A DNA stretch of 64,000 bases from Floccularia luteovirens (taxonomy: Eukaryota; Basidiomycota; Agaricomycetes; Agaricales; Squamanitaceae). The DNA is taken from positions 496,001 to 560,000 of the forward strand of contig VSJF01000003.1 of the NCBI GenBank assembly GCA_009739215.1. Direction: 5' to 3'. Each line of letters opens with the position of its first letter. The stretch's first letter is position 1. Under the pieces are notes generated by a model. That model saw only the letters and a list, made by a program, of their open reading frames with translations. It did no database searches and was not told the origin of the DNA. Both the position numbers and the translations under genes were made by a program. Positions 12,270-23,538 of the stretch are shown here, one piece after another.

Positions 12270-15200
12270 ATGGATGATCATTCGAATGCGCCACCTCGCA
12301 AACGCCTGCGACAGGACACACTGGGATCTAGCAAGCCAAAAGAGCCGCGTCTTTTTGTTCCATTCCGCGCATTGGGACTCATCACAAATCACATTCCTTT
12401 TGTGCTTCAAACACGATCCCATAAAGGCGCAGTAGATGGCCCAAGAATACACATTCTGACTTGTTTGGGGAAAGCATGGGCATTATGGGAAGGAGGGAAA
12501 ATGGGACTACTCTTTGTTGGTATGTATGTGATAACCTTCCACTCCGATGGCATCATATCAATCCTACGTATTTGCAGGACCTGACGCCCCGGAGCAGATA
12601 GTAAGTTTGGCTATGGATGGCGATGCCGTTTGGGCAGCATCTGGGTCTCATGTAATAAAATATCTGCGGGGAAAAGAGGTGAGCATGAGTCCATGGCTAA
12701 TCCCTGAGAAATGTTATTCATTAGTCGAATAGATCCTGCGAGTTACCAACCCATTCGCAACTAACCTCTCGTTTATCACGATATTTGGCTCAAAAATTCT
12801 CTCCCTTACAGAAGATGGGGGTAGACTGTTAATTTGGGATACTAGTAGTGGAGGTTTGCATTTTGAAAACGTCGTTTCTTATCTCTGGATTGAAACGAGC
12901 CACAGAATTCGACACCACAATACAATTCGATCAGGAATTTACTGCAAACTCCATTCTCCATCCTGCTACATATCTCAATAAAATACTCGTCACGAGTAGT
13001 CAGGGGAACATGCAGTTGTGGAATATTCAAACCAAGTAACTGTACACGTTTTTCCAAGTAAAAATAAAACTAAGAAGTATTGTAGAACATGCATTCATAG
13101 GTTCCAAGCATCGAAACTCCTCTCCCTGACACCTGGTTTAAACTTACAAGAACATGGGAGTGCCATAACCGCGTTGACACAGTCACCAGCAATTGACGTC
13201 GTTGGCGTCGGTTTTGCATCTGGCGAAATATCCATATACGATATCAGAGCAGATGAACGACTCATGCGTTTATTTATGGAAGGCGGGGCCATTCGATCTC
13301 TCGGCTTCAGAAGTGGTATGTATTTTGGTCATAAAGATATTACAGTTCTTAAATTTCTGCCAGATGGAGAACCAATCCTAGCATCCGCTTCGTCGGTTGG
13401 ACATATAGCACTGTGGGACCTGAATTCTGGGGGGAAACTGCTCCACATAATTCGTGGTGCTCACAATGGTGCAATTTCTACTGTGGAATGGGTTCCAGGC
13501 CAGCCATTACTGATAAGTTCAGGAGAAGACAACAGTGTCAAGGTCTGTGTATTGTGGTGATTCAGTAATATTTCTTAATTTCCTTTTAGCAATGGCTCTT
13601 TGACTCTCCGACTTCTCCACCACGCCTGCTCAAGTCTCGTTCAGGACATCATTCGCCACCACACCTGATTAGATATTACGGTGAAGATGGAAAACAACTT
13701 TTGACGGCCTCTATGGATCGAAGCCTTCGTTGTACTTCTGTCGTGCGAGACTCACGATCGTTCGAGTTATCTCAAGGTAACTTATTTCCGATGATAATTT
13801 GGAATTTCTGATTGAATTCTGGGTTGTAGGCTCAATTGCCAAAAAAGCGACTTCGTTGTCTATTCCACTTGCGTCATTGAAATACCCACCCATAGTTGCA
13901 CTGTCATATTCTTCTGCCCGAGCTAAGGACTGGGATGACATCTTGGCTGCACATTCGGATGAGACTTATGCTCGGACATGGAATATGTTAGGGAAGAGAG
14001 TTGGGAAGCATAGCTTTGGCTTTGCCAGTAACTCAAAAACCAAAGGAAAAGAGCAACTAGGATCAGTCAAGGTACACACAATATTCGAGTTTGTCCTCAA
14101 ATACTAACCACCATGACACTTCAGGCTGTCTGCGTTACTGCTTGTGGAAATTTTGGTCTCGCCAGTTCTTCCAAGGGCAAGATTAACATGTGGAATATGC
14201 AGTCTGGCATACAAAGGAAAACATTTGACGTGGGACCTTGCCCCACTGAAATCTTGAACAGATACCCGAACGCAGGAACGAAACAGTCAGAGAGATCCAT
14301 AACCGGTCTAGCAACGGATTCATTAAACAAAATTGTGATAGCAAGTACGCTTGATGGAAGTATTAATGTGCGTAAAAAAAATTAAATCAGTGATACCTAA
14401 AACTGATGACGCATAGTTCTTCAATTTCCAAACTACAAAACTAGAGCATACGATATCTCTTCCTTCTTCAATAGTTTCCTTATTATTGCATCGGGACAGT
14501 GGGCTTCTGGCTGCTACCTGTGATGATATGGTTGTTCGCATTGTAGATATCGAAACTAAACGAATAGTCAGAGAGTTAGGAGGGTTTCGTGGTCGAATAT
14601 TAGACATCGTAAGTGCCTTTTTATCTATTTCCCAGCAACAATTAAATGAACCCGATGTACAGACATTCTCTCCCGATTCCCGGTGGTTGGTCACAACTTC
14701 ATTGGATTCTATAATTCGGACTTTTGATATTCCTACTGGTCGACTCATTGACGCATTCCGCACCTCGAGTGTGGCGATGAGCATTTCATTTTCACCATCT
14801 AATGATTTCTTGGCTACGTCTCATGTAGATAGTGTAGGGGTGTTTTTATGGTATGTAACTATCAATGCTTCCGTGAAGTCAATCATTATTTATCATCCAT
14901 AGGGCCAACCGTGCCCAATATGCAGAAGTTTCATTTCAGGGTATATCTGATGTGGATGAATTTATGGATGTGTCACTCCCTTCGATGCAAGGGATAGCAG
15001 AAGATGCAGGTTAGTACTCTATTCAACATCGTTATGATAGTGGTTTATATCAATTTATGACCTTAGCAATCGATGCTCTTTCTGCGTTGACAATGAATGA
15101 CGCCCCACCCAACGAATTTTCAACACCACCTCAACTTGATGGCGAGTTGATAACCCTCACATTATTACCCCGAGCAAGGTGGCAAACACTCCTTAACTTG

Positions 15201-15850
15201 GAAGTTATTCAGGTAAATTCTTTTGTTCCTTCTGAGCCGTCTTTCCATATAATTTTGATCATGCAGCAACGTAACAAACCGAAAGAACCTCCAAAAGCAC
15301 CTGAAAAGGCTCCGTTCTTTCTACCTACGCTGCCTGGCGTAGATACTCGTTTCGTGCATCAAGTTAAGGAAAAACAAGTGGAAGGAAAGAAATCCTCACG
15401 ACGTTTGGATAAAGTTGCTGCCGTCACAGAAAGTGTCTTCCATAAGAAGCTCGCATCGGATGATCCTGATGGAGACTGTGAGGGTCTTTGTTTGTATTCA
15501 GAACTGTTGGACTAAATGACCTGTTCTTAGATGAAAATTTCTTTAGTTTTGCTAAAACGTTGTCACCAGCGGCCCTCGACCTGGAATTGCGTTCACTAGT
15601 GACTCTGGATAGTTTGAAACTGTTCATGAATGCATTAGCAAAACGACTGCTATCTCATCGCGATTTTGAGGCGGTACAAGCTTTTGAAAACGTGTTTCTG
15701 CGTGTTCATGGTGATATCTTGGTTTCGAATGTCGAGTTAAAGGATGACCTGCAAAATTTGATGAACGTACAGCGAGGGGAGTCACAGAAAATCTTAGGAC
15801 TTATGGCCTCTTCTTTGGGTACTCTAGGATTTGTGAGAGATACAATGTAA
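12270..15850 (+). CDS. UTP21: U3 snoRNP / small-subunit processome protein Utp21 (WDR36)
   Basis: A nucleolar WD40 protein needed for 18S rRNA processing. The N-terminus carries a basic patch (PRKRLRQD), then RLFVPFRALGLITNHIPFVL. WD-repeat segments include HVIKYLRGKE, GGRLLIWDTSSG, the strongly conserved ANSILHPATYLNKILV, SSQGNMQLWNIQT, ASGEISIYDIRAD, DGEPILASAS, GHIALWDLN, LLISSGEDNSVKQW, KGKINMWNMQSG, VRIVDIETKRIVREL, FSPDSRWLVTTSLDS and IIRTFDIPTGRL. The C-terminal Utp21 domain follows, with LTLLPRARWQTLLNLE, KAPFFLPTLPGV, a tail ending LGTLGFVRDTM, and stop TAA at 15848. More than a dozen short introns are needed; all that I traced keep frame. The intron at 13316-13363 is 48 nt and stop-free in frame. 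Confidence 0.9.
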
Positions 15851-16065
15851 AAGTATACTACACGACGATTGTATAGACGAGTATCTATTAATTCCAAAAT
15901 GTGCTTCTATGAAATGGTTATTATTAGCGTTTAGCCAATGAATATAGATTATATACATGTGAAGCGGAGCCACAATGAAGGGTTTCTAACCCAAGTAGGA
16001 AATCTTAGGCTAGACTTTCTATTGCACTCGCCATCTTAAACTTTGTTCAAATCCCCAGCGACAGG

Positions 16066-17486
16066 ATGGGCGATTCCGAAATCAGTTCATACACGTTGCA
16101 GAAGGTCTTACGGACCCCACAACATATATCATCTCTGGCATTCGGGCATGGTGGACATCTATACGCAGGTTCAGGTCCTCAAATTTTTTGTTTAGTAATC
16201 TTTCCGGGCTGTGACAACATTCATCACTAGACGATGGTTCTCTACGCGTTTATGATCTGTCGACTTTCAAAGTAATCAAGGCCATCAGGGGATTAGGAAA
16301 CGAGATATCTTCCATCGTATGCATAAAACGACCTGGTTCTGAGTTACGCGATGCATGGATAGCTTGCGGAAGATATGTGAGGCCCAAAATAATCGCAGAA
16401 TTGATCCGTTTCTCAACTATTTCTGCAGATCATGGAATTTTCAATTGGACTCTCCCAAGATGATACAAACCTTGGATGACGCTTTGAAAACCGTTGAAAT
16501 AGAATCTGATGAAGAGGATGTATTAAACGAGGTATAGAGTTTCTGTTAGTGTAAAGAAAACCACACGCTCAAAGTCCTCAGCTAAGCTTGCTACAAATAT
16601 AAATAAAAGTCATGTCGCGTTCAGCATGGACTCTGGAACGGTAGGTGTAGTCGACCTTTCTACAAGTGTCGTAACAAAAATGCAAATAAAGCATACCAGC
16701 GTATGTAATACGATCGTTTACATGTGCCCACCTAACTTTTCGCACAGGTGTGCGGATCTGTGAAGTTTATTTCAGATAGACCTCGAGAAATAGTGAGCGG
16801 TGGATATGACACTGCTTTACTTCATTTTGATTTCGTGGAAGGCACTCTATTGACGCGAAAAGAGATGGGTTAGATGCTTCGGCCTTCTTTCATGCGTTGT
16901 GCATATGGCTTATAACTTGAACAGAACCAAATATTTCTGAAGAGGGAATTTCGCTTGCGCCATCATTTATTCTGTCTACTGCCTTGTCTCCGAGTGGTGT
17001 CTTTGCAGCAGGTACCGCAGACGGCCGGCTGTGGATTGGCTTTGGTGGTGAAAAAGCTTTGGAAAAAAAGGGAAAGAAGAAAAAGGGTAAACAGTGGAAA
17101 GGTCTCAACAGCGAGGAATCTCTTTTAATAAAGGTCGCAGAAGGTCCCATTGTCGGATTGTGGGTATTTCATTTTATGATCAGACCTCATCACGTTAACG
17201 AGCGTTCTGTAGGGCATTTTCTAGCGCACGAATTCTAATAACGTCAACATTGCTCGGAGTCTTAACAATATATAGGTTAGATTACGACGTACAAGGAGGA
17301 AGCGTCATACTAAAGCAATTATGGCGGGAGGAAAGCACTGACATTGAAAAGGTCAATGCCGTAATTATAGAGGACAAAAGATTTGTTGTCGGAGGGTTCT
17401 CAAAAACGGGGGAAGGGATTATTGAAATCTGGAGACAAACCCTCACTCCACAACCAAGTATATCAGAACCGAGACCTGATCTTTGA
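16066..17486 (+). CDS. WD40 protein resembling WDR53, with one-base frame break
   Basis: In animals WDR53-like proteins act as CUL4-DDB1 adaptors; that role here is inference. Exon 1 starts MGDSEISSYTLQKVL and runs to HLYAGS, joined to DDGSLRVYDLSTFKVI and DAWIACGRY. After a 52-nt intron (16377-16428) the next exon reads IMEF and then must shift by one base in the TTTT run (16438-16441) to continue QLDSPKM, DEEDVLNE, NKSHVAFSMDSGTVGVVDLS, VCGSVKFISDRPREIVSGG, LSPSGVFAAGTADGRLWIGF, a lysine-rich stretch (EKKGKKKKGK) and EGIIEIW. The acceptor before LATNINKSH is CTAAG (after DVLNE). Stop TGA ends at 17486, 24 bp from the stop of the convergent neighbour. Confidence 0.72.
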
Positions 17487-17510
17487 TAATACTAGTTGTC
17501 CATACTCCTA

Positions 17511-18370
17511 CTATCGCTTCCCTTTTTGTTCTTCCATCTCAATCTCCAACTCCCTAATCCGTTGCAAATACGTTGCTCGAGTGACCTTCATTTTTTCTAA
17601 ATATTCCTCGTCAGACAACCTGCGTACACCTAAAAACGAGAGAAATTTTTGCGTCGCAGACTGTCCATTTTGTACAGATGACCCAGAATGTTCGTGGTTC
17701 ACGGTTTGTGGCGGTCTTGAAATATTTTCTCTTGACTGGAATATGTATTTTAGTCGTATGATTCCCATTTCATTGTATGCCAATTGTAATATGGAACATA
17801 TTGCAGCAACTGTCAGAGCCCCTGGCAGCACTGCCCTTGGACCCGCTGCTTTCGACTGAGTAACTTGTTACCCCAAAGCTATGAAGAGACGCACATTTGA
17901 ACCCACGAAGCAGACCACCAGTCATTGCGCCACTGAGGCTACTATCCAGTAGGTTGTGTGTTCGGAGCTCAGACCAAGATAGTTTGTTCATCGGATCACG
18001 CGCCCCAACGGATTTGATATCGAAATCGAAAGCTTTCTTTTGTTGGGTTGGCAATAATTGCACCAATGATGGCCCTATAGCATATTCACGAATACCTGAG
18101 GGTGACAGGTTCAGAAAACTTGATAAACAGAGACAGAAAAAGCGCACCAAAAAATGTTGCAGCAGTAAAACCACTATTCAAAGCAGCTGTTCCTGCAAGC
18201 AATCCATAGTTATGTTGTCTCCTAACAATTCCATATAAACCAGTCGCAATTGCGCTAATGCCAGCTAGAATAGATGCTCAGATATATTCAAAGCAATATT
18301 GTCTAGAAAGAACGGACTTGCATGTTATGATAGTCCCTTGAACCACTGTCCATGTAGCGGACCCGTCCAT
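17511..18370 (-). CDS. Tim17/Tim22/Tim23-type mitochondrial membrane protein
   Basis: Probably an inner-membrane protein of the Tim17 superfamily; exact member unknown. Exon 1 gives MDGSATWTVVQGTIIT, then an apparent GC-AG intron (donor GCAAGT) restores GISAIATGLYGIVRRQ. Next come YGLLAGTAALNSGFTAATFFG, IREYAIGPSLVQLLP, LSGAMTGGLLRGFK, then after an intron SAGPRAVLPGALTVAAICSI, the glycine-rich superfamily signature. The C-terminus is a charged coiled segment rich in Glu/Arg/Lys. Stop TAG at 17511-17513. An in-frame ATG further upstream (18478) would add 36 residues and leave only 23 bp to the divergent dynactin start. The shorter start is preferred but not proven. Confidence 0.68.
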
Positions 18371-18501
18371 TAAATAAAAATAAATGTGTAAATTTTGAAT
18401 GAATTGAGGTAAAAGTTCGGGAGGCTGTTGCAATACATGTCCAAACAACCTTTCAAGTTGGAAATGGTGATGATACACACCTTGTTATAGCTCTCGTAAA
18501 A

Positions 18502-19247
18502 ATGGCACCAATGTGTTGAACTTTTTCTTCTTTTTTTCGTTCATATTGACTCACAATATTCACAGACGTGACAAGTTTACGATTCACTCAAAAGCAATTG
18601 TATGCCAGGATGTTGAACTCAAGGGTGACATAACAATCGGATCAGGTCTGCATCCTAACATAACCCACCCTTCATAATCCTCAGATTCAAAAACAGGGAG
18701 CATAGTTCATCCTAAAGCTACGATTTTTGCAATTGCTGGACCCATTGTTATTGGTACAGGGTGCATAGTTGAGGAAGGCGCCATTATTGTGAATAGGTTT
18801 GCCCTGTTGACTTAATTTCATTGATGTATTCACTGACAAAGTTGGATAGACGGAAAGAGGTTATGCGAATAGGCGATGACAATCTTTTCGAGATAGGGTG
18901 CCGTATGTATCATGATAAAATGATTCCGAGCTTCTAAGACGATTATATTTCTTCAAGGTGTCGAATGCCCCACCGTGGGCGACTTTAATACCTTTTCGAC
19001 GCGTTCAAGAGTCCACCACACAGTCCGGATGTCATCTTTCTGCGTTATCGGTGCAGGATGCTTGTTGGTTCCCACGGAGGACGAAGTTCTTGATGATTAC
19101 ACCGTCGTTTATGGCCCTGCCGCAGACCGGCGAACGTGGAGCGGACGAGGTAAGATGCAGGAGGCAGACTTGAGGAGGAAGCATGCGGAATACCTGAGAG
19201 AAATGTTACCCAAATTTAACCGAGTAAGACGGGGTGATGGAACATGA
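18502..19247 (+). CDS. DCTN6: Dynactin subunit 6 (p27), left-handed beta-helix protein
   Basis: A pointed-end component of the dynactin complex that links dynein to cargo. Exon 1 is MAP plus two bases, and the join gives IRDKFTIHSKAIVCQDVELK. Hexapeptide-repeat turns follow: DITIGSDSKTGSIVHPKATI, GPIVIGTGCIVEEGAIIVN, MRIGDDNLFEIGC, VECPTVGDFNTFSTRSRV, CVIGAGCLLVPTED and YTVVYGPAADRRTWSGRG. The last exon ends with a helix EADLRRKHAEYLREMLPKFN. About 195 residues, as expected. All introns are GT-AG. Divergent from the Tim17-family gene. Confidence 0.88.
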
Positions 19248-19873
19248 CTAAATATATGTTCTACTAAATCATAAATTTCCTATAATAAAACGTATAGGTC
19301 ATTTATGTAAGTCTGTATAGACAACTGGATACGGATTTGAAGTGAACTGAATTACTTTGTTAGATCCAGGGCTATTAATTAAAGAAAACGCCAATAAACA
19401 TATCATTGTAAATATGGTTTATGTCTCAACGTTAAAGTGTTCAAGAAGTAACTCGGATGAGTATTGGCTAGAACTCTGAAGGCCCAGCGATCGGCATATG
19501 TCATCGTCACTGAAACAGGATCGTTGCTTTCAGACTCTGGCTACGGGAACTTGTTCAACTCGCAGAAGATATGTAGTAAGTCAATCATCCTCTACAAAGT
19601 AATGGTACAAAATCAATGTTTAATCCAGTCAGAACAACCTAAAGAATGCAAATGAAGGTCAAGTACCAAATGTCCCAGAATGATTAATTAAGGTGCATTA
19701 GATCTTAGGTAGATTTAACTCGGAATACTTTGAATAGTACACAATATGAAGCACGTATATCACATGTCACGCGCGCACCGCCGTGACTTCATCACTTCAG
19801 CGATATCGATAAATAGCTAAGATAGCACTCAGTGTGCTTCAGCTTCAGAATAACCTTGTGAATACTGGATTCA
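19248..19873. other. Intergenic, tandem genes
   Basis: This is the 3' flank of the dynactin gene and the promoter side of the glutamine synthetase-like gene. No gene was recognised; the only open frame near 19464 has no family likeness. Confidence 0.45.
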
Positions 19874-22082
19874 ATGTCGGCAACTCTTCAATCTCCAAAA
19901 TCGATAGATGATCTGAAATATCTCCTGCGGCATGATACCAAAGTCAAAGTTGCTGGCATGTCCTGTTATCTACTCGTAATATTGAGACTTACACAATGGA
20001 AAATTAGGTGTCGATGGTACGTTCTCTTTTGCGAGTACTTGGCTTTATGCGTGCTGCAACTGTTTGAACAGTGGATGGGGTTCTTCGTGGCAAAATCATG
20101 GTACTTAGTAACTTGTTTCTATATATGATTCTATCCTCATTGACTTGATATTTATAGTCAAAAGAGAAATTCATGAGCGCAGCATCATCCGATGGTTTCG
20201 GTTTCTGCAGTGTAATCTTGTTAGTATTAATCTCAATTCTGGGTATTCAGTACTGTTAACCTTGATCAGCGGGTGGGACCTTCACGATCTTCTATATTCT
20301 CGAGAACTTCTAGTATCCAACAAAGCAAACGGATACCGTGATATTATTGCCTATATTGATTTATCTACGTTTCGACGGATACCCTGGGAGGATGACATCT
20401 CCTTTTTTCTCATGTCTTTCTATGACCCACATACCAAGAGAGCTTTGCCCGTAGACCCTCGTGGTATCACCAGAATTACAATGGAGCGCGCTGAGAAGCT
20501 CCACCTGCAGTGTTACTCGGGAGTTGAATATGAAGTGATTGTTCTTTGAATCATGGTGGGTGTATCTACTCACTCAGATTGCACTCAAAATGCAGTATTA
20601 TAATTTCAAAGGTGAGATTGTGTTGGGGCTAGAGAGCACCTTCGAATTCTTTGCTTATAGACGAATAGAAACTGCACAATCAGTAGCACAGAAGAATTTT
20701 ACGGCTTTGGAGCCACTCACACCAGGAAGTGAGTCGATACATCTCCAACTTTGCTGAACCAGACGAAATGAACGACTATGCAGTGCATGGTTATTCCATG
20801 TTGCGAACACAACTGAACAAGGATTATTTCCGCGATATTTTTGACTACAGTGTCAAATTTGAAGTTCTCATCGAAGGGCATCGTACGTGTGATTGTATCC
20901 ACCAACAATCCGTAAAAACATGATTGTATTTTTGTAGATACTGAAACTGGCCCTGGAGTTTTTGAGACAGCGCTTGCATATACTTCGGCATTACGAATGG
21001 CGGATAATGCCGTCTTGTTCAAGTATTTGGCGAAGTCTATCGGCATACAACATGGCGTCATACCCAGTTTCATGGCGAAACCTTGGGGAAATGTATGTAT
21101 AAATCAAATGTCAAAAAAGTAATAACTCATGTTCAAAACTGACAATCAGCTGCCGGGATGTAGTGGGTGAGCCGTCATAACCGATGTATCTACAACTACC
21201 AATGACGTTGTGGCAGTCATACCCACGTCTCACTACGCAATGCGTCAGGTAATAACATATTCGCGGTCTCTTCACCTGAACTAGAAAGTGGAAGAGAAAA
21301 TGCAGCATACGATGATACAAAGTATCTGAGTCAGGAAGGGGAATGGTTCCTTGCGGGAGTTCTAGATGGAATTGCCGACGGTAATCAGCTACTCCTTTCC
21401 ATTACTGCATCTGATAATGTTCCCTAGTTATGCCTATGGTGAGTATTATTCTTTGTATTCCTGCTTTCAGAAGGCCAACGGCAAAGGGAGATTGTGCCCA
21501 CAATCAATGGTTACAAGCGACTTGTTGGAGGTGAGGCATTCTGGGCCCCAAACACTGTCACCTATGGATATGAATCTCGGGCTGCCTCAATTCGAATTAT
21601 TTCCCCGCCTTTATGCCCTCCTGAAGCAACAAGACTTGAAATACGTATCCCTGGGGCAGATATGAATCCTTACTATACTATCAGCGCGATTTTCTTGTTG
21701 GGATTGAGAGGAATTGAGAAAAAAATGATGCTATCAATTCCACCCATCTCTCATTTTACACCGGAGGATAAAAAGAATGGAAAGGTGTGTGTCCTTTCCG
21801 GTTTGGATTTGTCCTGTTGACAAAACATTCTTAGATTAAAATGTTACCAACGTCCTTGGAAGCTGCTACTGAACGAATGATGCGACCGGACAGCATCGCT
21901 CGGGAAGAGTGTGTGTTCGGAGATGAGTTTGTTGAACACTTTGGTGGGACGAGAGAGCATGAAGTGAAACTTTGGACCGAAGCGGTCACGTCTTGGGAAG
22001 GTAAGCTCAACGCAGCTCAGTCATTCAAGAAAATTTGATTCAATACCCACATCCAGTGGAGCGTTACCTGGAGCTTGCATAA
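19874..22082 (+). CDS. Glutamine synthetase-like protein (FluG-type catalytic domain)
   Basis: Belongs to the type I glutamine synthetase fold. True ammonia ligation is not certain, since FluG-type members have other roles. The N-terminal part reads VKVAGVDVDGVLRGKIM, assembled from four pieces including a 9-nt exon (20008-20016) bounded by a GC-AG intron upstream. Then come GFGFCSVIFGWDLHD, FRRIPWEDDISFFLMSF, GVEYEYYNFK (with a 16-nt exon), NFTALEPLTPG, MHGYSMLRTQLNKDYFRDIF, EGHHTETGPGVFETALAY, ADNAVLFKYLAKSIG, PSFMAKPWGN, LPGCSGHTHVSLR, PTINGYKRLVGGEAFWAPN, YESRAASIRII, RLEIRIPGADMNPYYTISAI and a final exon VERYLELA. The metal- and glutamate-binding EGHHTETGPG and HTHVSL blocks are intact. 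No lesion was found. Confidence 0.85.
20008..20016 (+). other. 9-nt microexon of the glutamine synthetase-like gene
   Basis: GTGTCGATG lies between an upstream intron 19956-20007 that starts GC (donor GCATGT) and a downstream intron 20017-20071 (donor GTACGT). Including it restores the conserved string AGVDVDGVLRGK; skipping it gives AVDGVLRGK, three residues short of the family pattern. Confidence 0.7.
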
Positions 22083-22492
22083 GGTAACTAATTTCTAACT
22101 AGTTTTCCTTGAACATTAGTCCGCGGACTACGATAGAGCACTTCCTACCAATGATTGTCCACACACCTTAGAGCAATTATCGCAATGTTATATTCTCACC
22201 TTTGCGCTGGTGTGGGTGCCTTTATATCATGAATCATGGTATTACTTTCATGTTTCGGACTAGCTTTATCATTTGTACCCAGAGGAAGTTACCCGGTCGT
22301 TTATTACCCGTGGGCAAGCTTCCGTATCAAGTCCTTATCGATCGAATCCTGAGCTCCTGTAATATGGAATACAGGATTCCATAGCTGTGTGTCTATATAT
22401 AGGATATGGCTATTCCTCATGCGCAGCAGGCACTAGCTTTTACAATTGAAAATGTTTAGGTGATTGTGGCTGCATAAGCCCGATATTAGCGA
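22083..22492. other. Intergenic, convergent
   Basis: This lies between the stops of the glutamine synthetase-like gene and the DUF3074 gene. No gene or repeat was recognised. Confidence 0.45.
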
Positions 22493-23404
22493 CTAATTTG
22501 ATAGGCTATTAAACCAACTGAGGAAACTTGGAACATCCTATAGAACCATACAATTAGCATTTGAAGTGTCAGTGCGTTCTGGTTATTACATACATGCGAT
22601 ATCTTCTTTGGCATACTGCTTTCCACGATGAAGGATGGAATGCTGCCACCCGGAGTACTGGAGGTGGCCATGGTCCATTCGATGTTACCATTTTCTTGCT
22701 CTAAGATTCTTTCGACACTTGCATAACGCCCCCTGACACCTTTTTCTTCTAGTTTCTGGAGATCAGGTTCTGCACTGAGATCAATCGGAATTGAGACAAT
22801 GATTCTGTAAGGACAATTGTCATTATGCGAAGGAAAGGGTGGAAAATCGGATCAACAAACGAACCCCATGCGCGGTGAAGTTTCGTTGAGATGAATCATC
22901 TGAAGTACTGTGAAAACCCTCGGGGAAATAGGTGGGGTGAAGGTGTAATAAAGAGTCCAGATTTCGGATGTAGGTGTGATTTCCTTCACTTTCGTCACTT
23001 TACGTATCTCGTGAATGAATCTCCAAAGAGCTCCATCAATGAGTTATTCTAGAGCAACCGAAAAAATACCCACTCCTTCTCGTTAACGGGTTTGTTTTTC
23101 GCGAGTTTTGACCATATCTGGTCAAAGGTTATCTCTGTCGGCTTGTGCTCGCTTATACGGCAATGCCATGGGGCACCGTCTCCGGGCTGCATTGCGCGAC
23201 TGTAAGTTCTAACTTTGCTGAAGAACGTTTTCCCTTTTTTCCACGCTGAAGTTGACCGCATGAGTTCCATGCCCTCTTTGAGCAAATCCTCCTCATTTGG
23301 TAGCTCTAGTTTTTGTTCTAGCATAAAGCATTTGATGATATCCGAGTACACATACCGGACGGCTTGTAAGGGGTAATCGATATGAGAGGACCTGTGTGGG
23401 GCAT
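22493..23404 (-). CDS. DUF3074 (START-like fold) protein, one exon join off by one base
   Basis: A fungal protein of the DUF3074 family, possibly lipid binding by fold; its biochemical role is unknown. Start ATG 23402-23404 gives MPHTGPLISITPYKPSEQKL. Family blocks: KGKTFFSKVRTYSRAMQPGD, WHCRISEHKPTEITFDQIW, KNKPVNEKEW, FIHEIRKVTKVKEI, IWTLYYTFTPPISPRVFTVL, IVSIPIDLSAEPDLQKLEEK, GVRGRYASVERIL, GNIEWTMATSSTPGGSIPSF, IVESSMPKKISH and DVPSFLSWFNSLSN. The join from NEKEW to FIHEIRKV uses a 49-nt GT-AG intron (23069-23021) but leaves one surplus base (23020). About 250 residues. Confidence 0.72.
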
Positions 23405-23538
23405 GGTTCTGGAGGGTGAGAGTAGTTGATGTGCCAGTGGGTGGAGGTAATTAATCATTAAATAGAAAACTATTTTTAGAGTTCCAAGTCTTCTACTGCA
23501 AATTTAGTATTCAACGTTATTCAACCATCAAATACCGG

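Noticed and set aside
16045..16062. tRNA B-box-like string (GTTCAAATCCCC) before the WDR53-like gene
   Set aside because: No cloverleaf partners upstream or downstream; it fits the 5' leader of the gene.
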